The notes under the pieces were generated by a model. It saw only the letters and a list, made by a program, of their open reading frames with translations. It was not told the DNA's origin and did no database searches. The position numbers and the translations under genes are program-made. A stretch of 29,666 nt of DNA from Thiopontia sp013349825 (lineage in GTDB: Bacteria; Pseudomonadota; Gammaproteobacteria; GCF-002020875): the NCBI GenBank assembly GCA_963981015.1, contig CAXCCG010000027.1:1-29666 (forward strand), given 5' to 3'. Position 1 is the stretch's first letter. The number at the start of each line of letters is the position of its first letter. Below, one piece after another: positions 1 to 7,308 of the stretch.

Positions 1-62
1 AGCCACCTAGGCTCCAACCTCCTCCCCTTGCTGGGAGAGGGTTGAAGCGGAGGGTGAGTGCA
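1..62. repeat. Degenerate inverted, pyrimidine/purine-rich intergenic repeat (REP-like)
   Basis: The stretch holds CTCCTCCCCTTGCTGGGAG followed by AGGGTTGAAGCGGAGGGTGAG. This resembles the sequence at 3038-3080 (CTTCCTCTTTGCTGGGGGAG), so both look like copies of one dispersed repeat. The first 11 bases (AGCCACCTAGG) are also identical to 11400-11410 at the left edge of a MITE copy. It lies just downstream of the feo operon, and its left part is cut by the window edge. Confidence 0.4.
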
Positions 63-84
63 CGATTGGTCTGGCAGACTGAGC

Positions 85-318
85 CTATGACCGTTCCTGT
101 TTTAGCAGGTTGATACCGCCCTCTGTTGGAGGTTCTGCACAGTTTTGATGCGGTGCCGCCCCTCCGCAACCACCACCATCATCTCCACAACCGCAACCGC
201 TGCACCCCCCCTTCTTGGGGTCAAGTGCAATACGGATACGGAAAACAATATACCCAATAACAATGGCGACCGCCCCCATCAGGGTCACATGATCCCAGAA
301 GGTGAGTGGAGTACTCAT
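85..318 (-). CDS. FeoB-associated Cys-rich membrane protein
   Basis: This 77-aa protein has one N-terminal membrane helix (about residues 10-28) and then a short tail rich in Cys and Gly (C39, C42, C44, C50, C60; motif CSGCGCG). That is the architecture of the FeoB-associated Cys-rich membrane protein family, which takes the place of FeoC in many bacteria. Its ATG overlaps the FeoB stop codon (ATGA at 315-318), so it is translationally coupled and last in the operon. The Cys tail could bind iron or sense redox state at the FeoB channel, but that role is inferred from family and position, not shown. No alternative start fits better. Confidence 0.85.
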   Translation of the reverse strand: MSTPLTFWDHVTLMGAVAIVIGYIVFRIRIALDPKKGGCSGCGCGDDGGGCGGAAPHQNCAEPPTEGGINLLKQERS

Positions 319-2456
319 ATAAAGGTTCCACCAACAGATGTGGCCAACAGTGCCAGGCTATAGGCGAGTGTAAGTGATAAGCCAATTGAGAAAGCGGTCC
401 ACTTCAATGATTGAGTCTCCTTGTAGAGTACCGCAATCGTTGCCAGACAGGGGACATAGAGCAGAGTGAAGATCATAAAGGCAATAGCGGTCATCGGCGT
501 CATAGAGGCGGCCAGGGATTCACGCAATCCACGGTTCTCTTCGGTGACCTCTTCGCCATGTGAGTAGAGTACGCCAAAGGTCGCCACAACAACCTCTTTT
601 GCAACAAATCCGGTCAACAGTGCGATGGATGCATTGAGGTCAAAATTGAGTGGTGCAAACAGCGGTTGAACAACGCTGCCTACCTGACCAAGGTAACGAC
701 CCTGTTGAACCTCGATCTCCTGCGCACGTTCAAGTTCGGTGATCTGTTGGTCGCGGAGATCATTCTCTGGCTGGCTTTGAAGAGAAGAGATCTGCCCATC
801 ATAATCCTGGCTCATCGTGATCTCTTGCGGGAAGGTCTGCAAAAACCAGATGATGATTGAACCAACTAAAATAACCCCGGTTACCTTCTTGATGAATTCG
901 GCACCACTGCGTCCCATGTGGATCCAGATTGAACCCCATGTGGGTGCCCGATAGGGTGGCAGCTCCATCAGAAACGGAGCGGTGTTGGCCCCTTTAATGA
1001 TCGTTTTGCTCAATACCAGCGCTGTGAGCAAGGCAATTGCAATACTTGCCATATAGACAGAGAAAAGTACTGTACCCGCACTCTCGGCAAAGAAAGCACC
1101 GGAAAAGAGGACAAAGACAGGCAGGCGTGCAGAGCAGCTCATGAACGGGTTGACCAGAATAGCAACCAGGCGATCCTTGGGGTTCTCAATGGTGCGTGTC
1201 GCCATGATTGCAGGCACATTACAACCAAATCCGGTGATCATCGGAATGAAAGCTTTTCCATGCAGTCCGAAATTATGCATCATGCGGTCAACCAGTACGG
1301 CACCACGTGCCATATAACCGGTCTCGCTGAACAGCGCAATAAAGAAGAAGAGGATGACAATGTTTGGAAGGAAGATGATAGTACCTCCCATTCCCGCGAT
1401 AATACCGTTAATCAACAGGTCCTTGAACATGCTGTCGGGCAAAATGCCACTGAGACCGTCAGAGAGTGCGCCGACACCAGCATCGATCCAGTCCATCGGA
1501 TAGGCACCCAAGGTAAAGGTTGTCTCAAACATGACCCACATCAGGGCCAAAAAGAGAGGAAGACCCAGCAGGCGGTTGAGGAGAAGCCCATCAATGGCGC
1601 GTGTTACGTTGACGCGATTCATTAAAGTGTCGATCTCCAGATGGCGAACCTCTTCAAGAAGACCGTTGATAAAACCGTAACGTCCGCTCAAAACCAGTGA
1701 TTCAGCACTCTCATCGTGTTGTTGATGCAGAGTGGATCTCACCTGTTGAACATGCTCGATCAATTGAGCATGATCATGTTCATCCTCCATGATCTCCGTA
1801 TCTCCCTCCAGTAACTTGATGGCAGTCCAGCGGCACTGCTCAGGGGACATGGAGTCGGGGTGAAGATCATTAAGGTATTGGGTAGTCTGATTGATCGACT
1901 CTTCAAGATGAGAGTCATAGCCGATTTTAACGGTTGAGCAGGGTTTTTGACCATCACTGGAGTAGCGAACGATTTCGTCCAGCAGTTGATCAAGGCCGGT
2001 GCCATCACGCCCAACCGTCTCAACAATAGGGCCACCAAGTAGGCTGGAGAGTGCCTGATTGTCAATCTGTACCCCTTGGCGCTCAGCCTCATCCTTCATG
2101 TTGAGTACAAAGATCCGGGGAAGCCCCATCTCGATCAACTGGGTGGTGAGCATCAGGTTACGCTCCATGTTGCCAGCATTGATCACATTAATCACGATAT
2201 CCGGCTGCTCTTTTCTCAGTAGATCACGCGTGATCTTCTCTTCATCGGTCTTGCTGTTGAGCATGTAGACACCGGGAAGATCAATCAGCTCAATTTGCAC
2301 CCCTTGGTGCTCAATGATATGGCTGTTTTTAGAGATTGTGACACGTGCATAGTTGCCGGTTGCCTGCTTCTCGCCCGTGATCTTGTTGAAGAGGGTGGTT
2401 CTTCCTGTGTTGGGGTTGCCAATCAGGGCGGCTCGAATAGGGGGGGGTGTATTCAT
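315..2456 (-). CDS. feoB: Ferrous iron transport GTPase/permease FeoB
   Basis: FeoB imports Fe(II) across the inner membrane. The 713-aa protein has an N-terminal G domain with G1 GNPNTGRT (residues 13-20), G3 DLPG (59-62) and G4 NMKD (119-122). A GDP-dissociation-inhibitor-like helical region follows, then a polytopic membrane domain with the conserved stretches MITGFGCNVPAIMATR, NPFMSCSARLPVF and GFVAKEVVVATFG. Length is near the family's usual 700-780 aa. The P-loop is odd: the invariant Lys of GxxxxGK[ST] reads as Arg19, and the codon AGA is clear. It lies 157 nt after feoA and overlaps the Cys-rich partner gene. Magnetotactic bacteria often carry extra FeoB copies tied to magnetite formation, so this could be either the housekeeping or a magnetosome-linked copy. 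Confidence 0.96.
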   Translation of the reverse strand: MNTPPPIRAALIGNPNTGRTTLFNKITGEKQATGNYARVTISKNSHIIEHQGVQIELIDLPGVYMLNSKTDEEKITRDLLRKEQPDIVINVINAGNMERNLMLTTQLIEMGLPRIFVLNMKDEAERQGVQIDNQALSSLLGGPIVETVGRDGTGLDQLLDEIVRYSSDGQKPCSTVKIGYDSHLEESINQTTQYLNDLHPDSMSPEQCRWTAIKLLEGDTEIMEDEHDHAQLIEHVQQVRSTLHQQHDESAESLVLSGRYGFINGLLEEVRHLEIDTLMNRVNVTRAIDGLLLNRLLGLPLFLALMWVMFETTFTLGAYPMDWIDAGVGALSDGLSGILPDSMFKDLLINGIIAGMGGTIIFLPNIVILFFFIALFSETGYMARGAVLVDRMMHNFGLHGKAFIPMITGFGCNVPAIMATRTIENPKDRLVAILVNPFMSCSARLPVFVLFSGAFFAESAGTVLFSVYMASIAIALLTALVLSKTIIKGANTAPFLMELPPYRAPTWGSIWIHMGRSGAEFIKKVTGVILVGSIIIWFLQTFPQEITMSQDYDGQISSLQSQPENDLRDQQITELERAQEIEVQQGRYLGQVGSVVQPLFAPLNFDLNASIALLTGFVAKEVVVATFGVLYSHGEEVTEENRGLRESLAASMTPMTAIAFMIFTLLYVPCLATIAVLYKETQSLKWTAFSIGLSLTLAYSLALLATSVGGTFI

Positions 2457-2557
2457 CGGTTTACTCGGGATAAAAGTTTGGTAACTGTTTGAGGTGACAT
2501 TTATGAGATCGGTAATCGAAATGATTGCTATTTCTTGTCTAAATCAAAAGCATACAG

Positions 2558-2588
2558 AACCAAACCCTCTGTTGTTGAGGGTATGGTT
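2558..2588. promoter_or_regulatory. Hairpin in the feoA-feoB spacer
   Basis: ACCCTC (2564-2569) and GAGGGT (2577-2582) pair around a 7-nt loop. AACC (2558-2561) and GGTT (2585-2588) add outer pairs beyond a small interior bulge. Neither strand has a strong T run after it. It could be an intra-operon processing or attenuation structure that sets the feoA:feoB ratio. That is inference. Confidence 0.45.
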
Positions 2589-2613
2589 GAATAGGTTGGT
2601 CTGTTATTTGGGT

Positions 2614-2838
2614 TTAAGCGGCAGCGATTTCAATCAACTCAGCTTCACTATTGCGTAGACTGACTTGAGCGCCCTGAATAGTATAGGTGCGAGGGTCGCC
2701 AAGCAGTGCTGTATGGTCGATGGTGATGGTAGCACCAGGGATCATGCCGATTGAGGAGAGACGGGCTTGCATAATCTCTTCTCCTTGAATCTGAGTGATT
2801 TTTCCACGCTTGCCGGGTTTTAGGTGATCTAGAGTCAT
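2614..2838 (-). CDS. feoA: Ferrous iron transport protein FeoA
   Basis: FeoA is a small cytosolic SH3-like protein that partners FeoB. From the chosen ATG the product is 74 aa (MTLDHLKPGKRGKI...), the usual FeoA length. It carries the typical core LSSIGMIPGATITI and ends with a predicted strand around SLRNSEAELIEI. An in-frame ATG exists upstream at 2904, but it sits inside the 31-bp Fur-type palindrome and has no Shine-Dalgarno. The extra 22 codons also run through an 8-bp tandem repeat, so I take the start at 2838, with GGAG about 13 nt upstream. It is the first gene of the feoA-feoB-Cys-rich operon, and its promoter region carries the Fur site. Confidence 0.9.
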   Translation of the reverse strand: MTLDHLKPGKRGKITQIQGEEIMQARLSSIGMIPGATITIDHTALLGDPRTYTIQGAQVSLRNSEAELIEIAAA

Positions 2839-2854
2839 CCTCTTACGCTCCTTG

Positions 2855-2880
2855 TGCTGTTCTGCTGTTCTGCTGTTCTG
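2855..2880. repeat. 8-bp tandem repeat (TGCTGTTC, three copies)
   Basis: TGCTGTTC occurs at 2855-2862, 2863-2870 and 2871-2878, followed by a partial TG. The unit is not a multiple of three, so copy-number change would shift the frame of the upstream feoA extension. This argues that the segment is 5' untranslated sequence. Confidence 0.8.
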
Positions 2881-2899
2881 TGATAATAAATTAATTTCA

Positions 2900-2930
2900 G
2901 ACATAAATGATAAAGATTATCATTTATGTC
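2900..2930. promoter_or_regulatory. Fur-type operator: perfect 31-bp palindrome upstream of feoA
   Basis: GACATAAATGATAA (2900-2913) and TTATCATTTATGTC (2917-2930) are perfect 14-nt inverted arms around the centre AGA. The core reads GATAA-N3-TTATC, matching the Fur consensus built from GATAAT hexamers. On the minus strand a weak promoter (TTGCGA, 17 nt, TACTAT) lies just upstream. Fe-Fur would be expected to repress the feo operon from here, and fur itself is at 10689. Confidence 0.85.
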
Positions 2931-3169
2931 GTAGGGCTATAGTATTGGATTGCGCCGCGTGTCGCAATAGCAATGGTGAAAAATAGAGAGGTATTCTATA
3001 GGTGAATTATTATCAAGAATTGCATAAGTTCCTTCATGCGCCCACTCCTTCCTCTTTGCTGGGGGAGGGCTGGGGGTAGAGTGTCTGAGGTTATACGATA
3101 TATTTAAGAGGCTCTATATTCAATTTGAGAGGTGTATCTAATGGGAATGCAAAGGTATGATGGGTTGCT
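2931..3169. other. Divergent feoA/rlmB intergenic region
   Basis: Besides the Fur palindrome next to it, this stretch holds a REP-like repeat at 3038-3080 (CTTCCTCTTTGCTGGGGGAGGGCTGGGGG with a break between its halves), related to window positions 1-62. No further gene is evident. No clear sigma70 promoter for rlmB was found. Confidence 0.4.
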
Positions 3170-3943
3170 ATGAAAATTGATCAGCAGAGAGTAATTTTTG
3201 GGATACATGCGGTTGATGGGTGGCTTAATTCGGGTCACTCAAAAACCGGAGATCTACTGTTGCTGGATCGTCAGCGCAGTGATAAACGGACTCAATCACT
3301 GGTGGAAAAAGCCAAAAAAAAGGGTGTTGAGATTCGAAAACAGAGTAGAAAAGAGTTGGAAAACTACGCCCCGGGAGCAGTTCATCAGGGGGTTGTTCTC
3401 TATAAAGCGGAGATCTCCGGCACCCAGGGGAATGAGACATATGATGAAGGGTGGCTCTATGAACAGGTCGAGGTAAAGGGGCATTCACTGTTGTTGCTGG
3501 TGCTGGATGGAATTACAGACCCCCATAACTTAGGAGCCTGTCTGCGTAGTGCGGATGCAGCAGGAGTAGATGCCGTGGTCGTGCCCAAGGATCGTGCAGC
3601 AGCGATGGGGCCGGTGGTGAGAAAGGTGGCTGCAGGGGCTGCTGAGTCGGTGCCTTTTGTGATGGTGACAAATCTCTCTCGAATGTTAAAGCAGTTGGCT
3701 GATATGGGGGTGTGGGTGGTAGGTGCTGCGGATGAAGCGACGGAGTTGCTCTATCAGGCAGATTTGACAGCATCAATAGCAGTGGTGATGGGGGCAGAGG
3801 GTGGAGGAATGCGACGCCTGACCAAGGAGCGTTGCAGTCAGCTCATCAAAATCCCCATGGCTGGCTCGGTCAGTAGTCTCAATGTTTCGGTAGCAACAGG
3901 TGTTGTGCTGTTTGAGGTGGTACGGCAGCGCGCCTCTTGCTGA
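3170..3943 (+). CDS. rlmB: 23S rRNA (guanosine-2'-O-)-methyltransferase RlmB
   Basis: RlmB methylates the 2'-OH of G2251 in the 23S rRNA peptidyl-transferase loop using SAM. The 257-aa product has the N-terminal substrate-binding part (IFGIHAVDGWL, then GAVHQGVV near residue 67). It is followed by a SpoU/TrmH knotted domain with its three motifs: DPHNLGACLRSADAAG, VVMGAEGGGM and IPMAGSVSSLNVSVATG. Length matches the family. The ATG has only a weak Shine-Dalgarno. It stands alone between the divergent feo operon and the accessory block, and appears to be the chromosomal gene on the left border of that block. Confidence 0.96.
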   Translation: MKIDQQRVIFGIHAVDGWLNSGHSKTGDLLLLDRQRSDKRTQSLVEKAKKKGVEIRKQSRKELENYAPGAVHQGVVLYKAEISGTQGNETYDEGWLYEQVEVKGHSLLLLVLDGITDPHNLGACLRSADAAGVDAVVVPKDRAAAMGPVVRKVAAGAAESVPFVMVTNLSRMLKQLADMGVWVVGAADEATELLYQADLTASIAVVMGAEGGGMRRLTKERCSQLIKIPMAGSVSSLNVSVATGVVLFEVVRQRASC

Positions 3944-3999
3944 TTGTTAGCGCTGATATGGCAGTCATCTGAATAGTGACCAATATTTTAATCTAACGA

Positions 4000-4028
4000 T
4001 TGCACTCATCTGAGGCTGAGCGTATATT
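4000..4028 (+). promoter_or_regulatory. Candidate sigma70 promoter of the ParA-like gene
   Basis: TTGCAC (4000-4005), a 17-nt spacer and TATATT (4023-4028) lie about 50 nt before the TTG start at 4077. The -10 is good and the -35 is weak. This would be the entry point of the 4077-5800 transcription unit. Confidence 0.4.
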
Positions 4029-4076
4029 TATCAGCAACTTCTTAAGGTTCATGTAAGGTTTATACAGGGTTTTCCG

Positions 4077-4898
4077 TTGGATAGAGTTCTCATATATAGT
4101 TTTCAGCAAGAGTCTGGTAAAAGTACTCTGGCGTTACAGTTGGCCCATTTTTATAATCAAAAAGGGCATAAAATGGTGTTGATGGATTACACCATCAACC
4201 AGACAGCGCTAGAGTCTCTGGGGGATGAGTGCTGGCAACCAAGCGGTAGTGATATGCTGGTGCGGGGAGTCGCAGCCCGCCAGAGTGGGGGAATGTTGTC
4301 CAGGGTTTGGGCAGAGCAGGTGAGTGATGCAGAGATGGTTGTGGTGGATACATCGGTCAAGCTTGAACAGTCGAGCCTCGATTATCTATTACGTCAGGTC
4401 AATAGTATTCTGTTGCTGGTTGATGTGCGAGATGTGGATCTGGAACTTTTTGGGCAACAATTTAGTGAGTTAATTAAACGTATTCGCATGGTGCGTAGTC
4501 GTCTGGTTGTGGTTGCTACCCACTGTGACCGGCACGATCTGTTGAGGGTTGTACAGTTGCGTCAGGAGCTGGATCAGTTTCAAATTCCATTGGCGATGAA
4601 GTTAGAGAGTGCAGCAACCAGTTTGCAGGTCGAATCTCTGGCACAGATGTTGCTCAATGATGAAATGCGGGTGGACTCCGTGTCAGGAAACCGTCTTGGT
4701 AGAGCACTCCACCCGGCAATGAAGCGTGCAGCCTCGATGGTGAGTGCAGTAGAAACACTGCCCGCCATTGTTGATGAAGTTAAAGGGGATGTGTTGTTAA
4801 AGGAGGAGATTGAACAAGAGGTTTCTTCTCCACTGAGCTCATTGCGTGAAAAAAATCAGAGGCTCTTGACGGAGAATGAACGGTTGAGGCGCTCTTAG
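4077..4898 (+). CDS. ParA/MinD-like P-loop ATPase with degenerate Walker A
   Basis: The 273-aa protein has the ParA/MinD fold signature. A P-loop lies at the very N-terminus (SFQQESGKSTLALQLA, residues 8-23), followed by LMDYT (D37 at the switch I position) and a Walker B-like VVVDTS about residue 90. The deviant Walker A signature lysine (KGGxxGK[ST]) reads Gln10; the P-loop Lys15 and Ser16 are kept. The last ~30 residues form a short coiled coil (SLREKNQRLLTENERLRRS). The TTG start is supported because the P-loop follows directly and no other in-frame start precedes it. It is followed 89 nt later by an Ala-rich rod protein, its likely partner. ParA-type ATPases position plasmids, chemoreceptor arrays, carboxysomes and other cargo. 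A magnetosome-positioning role is inference. Confidence 0.75.
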   Translation: MDRVLIYSFQQESGKSTLALQLAHFYNQKGHKMVLMDYTINQTALESLGDECWQPSGSDMLVRGVAARQSGGMLSRVWAEQVSDAEMVVVDTSVKLEQSSLDYLLRQVNSILLLVDVRDVDLELFGQQFSELIKRIRMVRSRLVVVATHCDRHDLLRVVQLRQELDQFQIPLAMKLESAATSLQVESLAQMLLNDEMRVDSVSGNRLGRALHPAMKRAASMVSAVETLPAIVDEVKGDVLLKEEIEQEVSSPLSSLREKNQRLLTENERLRRS

Positions 4899-4912
4899 TT
4901 GAGGCGCTCTTA
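4883..4912. repeat. 15-bp tandem duplication at the end of the ParA-like gene
   Basis: GTTGAGGCGCTCTTA occurs twice in a row. The first copy encodes the last residues, and its junction with the second gives the TAG stop. The second copy lies just outside the gene. It looks like a recent slippage event that left the protein end unchanged. Confidence 0.8.
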
Positions 4913-4987
4913 AATAGGGTTCAAATTATTTGAGAGTGAGTCGCACATTATTGAGCAGATAGAGTTGAACAGGATTAGGAGAATAAA

Positions 4988-5800
4988 ATGGCAAACGTAG
5001 CACCAGTAACAATGATTGATGGTAGTCCAACCCCGGATCAAGGGGCGGAGTCTGGGCATGAGCTTCAGCAGGTGGCTCAACAGGGGCGTAGTGAACAGAA
5101 CAAGGAGGCATTGAAAGAGTCAACAGAGAAAGTTGCAATTGAAGCCAATACCGCTGCCAGGGATGCCAATGAGGTTTCAGCGGTATCAGACTTGACGGCT
5201 GAAATTTTGACAGAGGCAGCAGAGGTTGCCAAAGAGCAGACTGTACATGCGATTGAGGTGACAGCGCTTGCTGAACGGGTGACAGGACTTGCCAAAGAGG
5301 CAACTCAACGTGCGCAAGTTGCACGTAAGCGTGCAGAGCAGTCTACTGTTGAGATGCGTATGGTGATTGAGCGTGAACAGTCAATCGCCAGTGAAGCCAA
5401 CAGTGCGGCCCGTGAGGCAGAAGAGATTACGGCACTGGCCAGGCAGGCGACACAAGAGGCAGCTGAAGCGATTGAGCAGGCGAGAACGGCAACAACTGAA
5501 GCCAACGGTGTGGTTGGTGAGGCCCAGCTGATCTCTCATGAGACACAAAAGGCTGCAGAGAATGCCAAGATAGCTACGCGGATGGCGGTGGAGGCTGCTC
5601 GTGGCATGGAGCGGATTACAGGAGATGTTGATCAGATCTCAAGTGAAGTTTCTGAAACAGTGAGAAAGGCATTCAATGAAGACCCTGCTCAGAAGCACCT
5701 TATTCGCAGCAAGACGGATAAACTCAGACAGCGTGCGGATCAGCTCAGAGCACATACACAGGAGATGAGAGAGAAGATTGCGGAGTCCAAAGAGGGGTAA
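4988..5800 (+). CDS. Alanine-rich all-helical (coiled-coil rod) protein
   Basis: I do not recognise a named family. The 270-aa protein has no signal peptide or membrane segment. It is almost entirely predicted helix from residue 40 onward, rich in Ala and Glu. It has an internal repeat: IEANTAARDANEV (51-63) recurs as SEANSAAREAEEI (135-147) with an 84-residue spacing, equal to 12 heptads. A basic/acidic C-terminal helix (KLRQRADQLRAHTQEMREKI) resembles the C-terminus of the acidic protein at 7309. The motif TVEMRMVIE (120-128) resembles SVEMRTIIQ in that same protein. The start has a good Shine-Dalgarno (AGGAG). It is co-directional with the ParA-like gene and ends in a strong terminator at 5957. 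A filament or scaffold role is inferred. Confidence 0.8.
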   Translation: MANVAPVTMIDGSPTPDQGAESGHELQQVAQQGRSEQNKEALKESTEKVAIEANTAARDANEVSAVSDLTAEILTEAAEVAKEQTVHAIEVTALAERVTGLAKEATQRAQVARKRAEQSTVEMRMVIEREQSIASEANSAAREAEEITALARQATQEAAEAIEQARTATTEANGVVGEAQLISHETQKAAENAKIATRMAVEAARGMERITGDVDQISSEVSETVRKAFNEDPAQKHLIRSKTDKLRQRADQLRAHTQEMREKIAESKEG

Positions 5801-5824
5801 CGCAGAGATAACATAATAGGCTGG

Positions 5825-5932
5825 GTGGCTGTCTGAGAATAGTAAGATAGACATATATCAAAATAAAAATACTTGCTATTCAGTAGTTTAGTTTTTGAAA
5901 AATCAAAAAAATTTGAGTTCTCGGACAGCCAG
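5825..5932. repeat. Short AT-rich element with ends like the 159-bp MITE
   Basis: The left end GTGGCTGTCTGAGAATAG and the right end GTTCTCGGACAGCC are inverted repeats. They match the ends of the 28539 MITE copy (GTGGCTGTCCGAGAATAG). The interior is a different, A/T-rich sequence of about 75 nt, so this seems to be a second internal-sequence class using the same terminal repeats. Confidence 0.6.
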
Positions 5933-5956
5933 AGAGCTCTCGTCCTGACTCTAAAG

Positions 5957-5984
5957 CGGCCCACTATTGTGGGCCGTTTTTTTT
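5957..5984 (+). terminator. Rho-independent terminator after the 4988 gene
   Basis: Stem CGGCCCAC / GTGGGCCG with loop TATT is followed by eight T (5977-5984). It closes the 4077-5800 unit, although a MITE-like element separates it from the stop codon. Confidence 0.9.
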
Positions 5985-6230
5985 GCGTGTCTGTCGGGCT
6001 TTTGTTGTAGCGCTCTGTCAATGAGTAGAGCTGCATAAACCCAGAATAAATGACTGCAGTCATGTCTATTGTAGTGAAGAGAGGCACTTTCGAGGCTGGT
6101 TTCCCCCGGAAAAGGGGGGTGCGCGTTGATCAACAGACGCTATTTGCAGGGTGTGGTTTTTGAAGGGGTGAGCAGAAGGGAATTTGGGTTTGCTGATGAT
6201 AGAAGAAATTGATTTCAGCTAAAAACAGAA

Positions 6231-6260
6231 ACGCCCTGATGTGATGTCAGGGCGTCTTTT
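6231..6260. terminator. Bidirectional terminator between convergent genes
   Basis: Stem ACGCCCTGA / TCAGGGCGT with a 7-nt loop is followed by CTTTTT on the plus strand. On the minus strand it is followed by TTTCTGTTTTT, so it can stop the minus-strand 7309/6306 unit too. Confidence 0.85.
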
Positions 6261-6305
6261 TGAAAGTTTTGGATTAGAGTCACTCTTTCTGGATTAGAGT
6301 CTCCC

Positions 6306-7274
6306 TTAAGGGAATCGGTAGGCTCGGGGTTTTTTCTTGGTTACGGTGCGTTCGGTTTCGCTTTGGACATCAAAGCTGATCCCCTCAAGGGCCGGTTGTT
6401 GTGGTAGAGACAGAGTTTGCAGTGTCGTAAATTGTTGGCTGAACTCGCTCCCCATTATTTTTATTGTCTGTTGTAGCGGAACCAGCTCTTGTTGCAGGGT
6501 GGTCCGAAGTGTCTCTACAGTGACGCCTGTGCCTGGTAACCTGGTTGAAGCTGTAACTGCGGTGGTACTCTGTTGAGGTTCAGTTAAGGCTACGCTGTGT
6601 GCTGTGCTGGACAAGGTGTTTTGTAGAGTATCCAGTTTATGATTGATCTGCTCAAGTGCCGTCAATAGCTGTGCAGTATTCTCTTTAGCCGGGAGACTCT
6701 CTATAGGAGTTATACTCATCTCGCTTTCATTGAGTGGAGTGGCTGATGTAGCTTCCATATCCATTGCTAAAGTGGTTTCAGTTTCAGTTTCAGTTTCAGT
6801 TTCAGTTGCGGTTTCGGCTATTTCGCTATCGGTGGCAGGATTTTTTCCGCTGGACTGTTGGGATAGCATCATTAATGACTCTTCAATGCGTTGGCTGGAT
6901 TCAGCCAGAGTCATCATTAATGTAATATTTTCTTCCGAACTCATCTGCTCCTCCAGAGAGGTTACGATAAATAACTGGTCATTCAGCTGCTCAGTCAGTG
7001 TGCTGTTTTCCATCGCAAGATAGAGTACGCCACAAAGTGTGAGTGCGGAGACAATCAGTGGTGCGCTATCTCCTAATGATTGATCCGATTCATCCGGGTC
7101 TCGTCTGGGAGGAGAGGCCGCTCTGATCGCCTGTTGGACAGAATTGCGAACATCGTCGCTGACCCGTGAGCTGAGAGAGACGATCCCCTCAGTCGCAAGC
7201 AGTGCGGTTTCAGCGGCCTCATTGGCAGCTGAAGCACTGGCAGATGCAGTTTCAATGGTTTTGATAAGGTCCAC
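6306..7274 (-). CDS. Membrane-anchored helical protein with Thr-Glu repeat
   Basis: Not recognised as a named family. The 322-aa protein starts with an Ala/Ser-rich helical module (residues 5-53: NEAAETALLATEGIV ... VRNSVQQAIRAAS). A Pro/Arg/Asp linker follows, then one membrane helix (about 71-88), a Leu/Glu coiled-coil stretch, a (Thr-Glu)n run near 155-168 and a second coiled-coil part. The C-terminus is basic (KKKPRAYRFP). The N-terminal module resembles residues 125-160 of the neighbouring acidic protein. The start is GTG at 7274 with a weak ribosome site, 34 nt after the upstream gene, so the two form an operon. The topology suits a membrane tether with cytosolic helices on one face. 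Magnetosome linkage is inferred only from context. Confidence 0.75.
   Translation of the reverse strand: MDLIKTIETASASASAANEAAETALLATEGIVSLSSRVSDDVRNSVQQAIRAASPPRRDPDESDQSLGDSAPLIVSALTLCGVLYLAMENSTLTEQLNDQLFIVTSLEEQMSSEENITLMMTLAESSQRIEESLMMLSQQSSGKNPATDSEIAETATETETETETETTLAMDMEATSATPLNESEMSITPIESLPAKENTAQLLTALEQINHKLDTLQNTLSSTAHSVALTEPQQSTTAVTASTRLPGTGVTVETLRTTLQQELVPLQQTIKIMGSEFSQQFTTLQTLSLPQQPALEGISFDVQSETERTVTKKKPRAYRFP
6775..6804. repeat. Hexanucleotide repeat (GTTTCA)5 inside the 6306 gene
   Basis: There are five perfect GTTTCA units, then the variants GTTGCG and GTTTCG. On the coding strand they encode alternating Thr-Glu. The unit is a multiple of three, so slippage changes tract length without breaking the frame. 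Confidence 0.9.
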
Positions 7275-7308
7275 AATGCACGCTCTGTTTATTGGTTATG
7301 GCGATTGA

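Larger units (their letters stand above)
5801..6305. other. Convergent intergenic region without a gene
   Basis: The stretch holds an AT-rich element with MITE-like ends (5825-5932), two terminators (5957-5984 and 6231-6260), a perfect palindrome ATGACTGCAGTCAT (6050-6063) and a C5/G5 hairpin near 6103-6118. An 11-bp direct repeat GGATTAGAGTC lies at 6271 and 6291. Short reading frames here lack ribosome sites, and I accept none of them. Confidence 0.6.

Noticed and set aside
2839..2904. Upstream start of feoA at 2904
   Set aside because: It lies in the Fur palindrome, has no ribosome site, and the extra codons cross an 8-bp tandem repeat.
5740..6133. Minus-strand frames over the 5801-6305 intergenic region
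   Set aside because: They cross the terminators and the MITE-like element, have no ribosome sites and show no protein-like composition.
6775..6810. CRISPR-like repeat
   Set aside because: It is a continuous hexamer microsatellite inside a coding region, without spacers.
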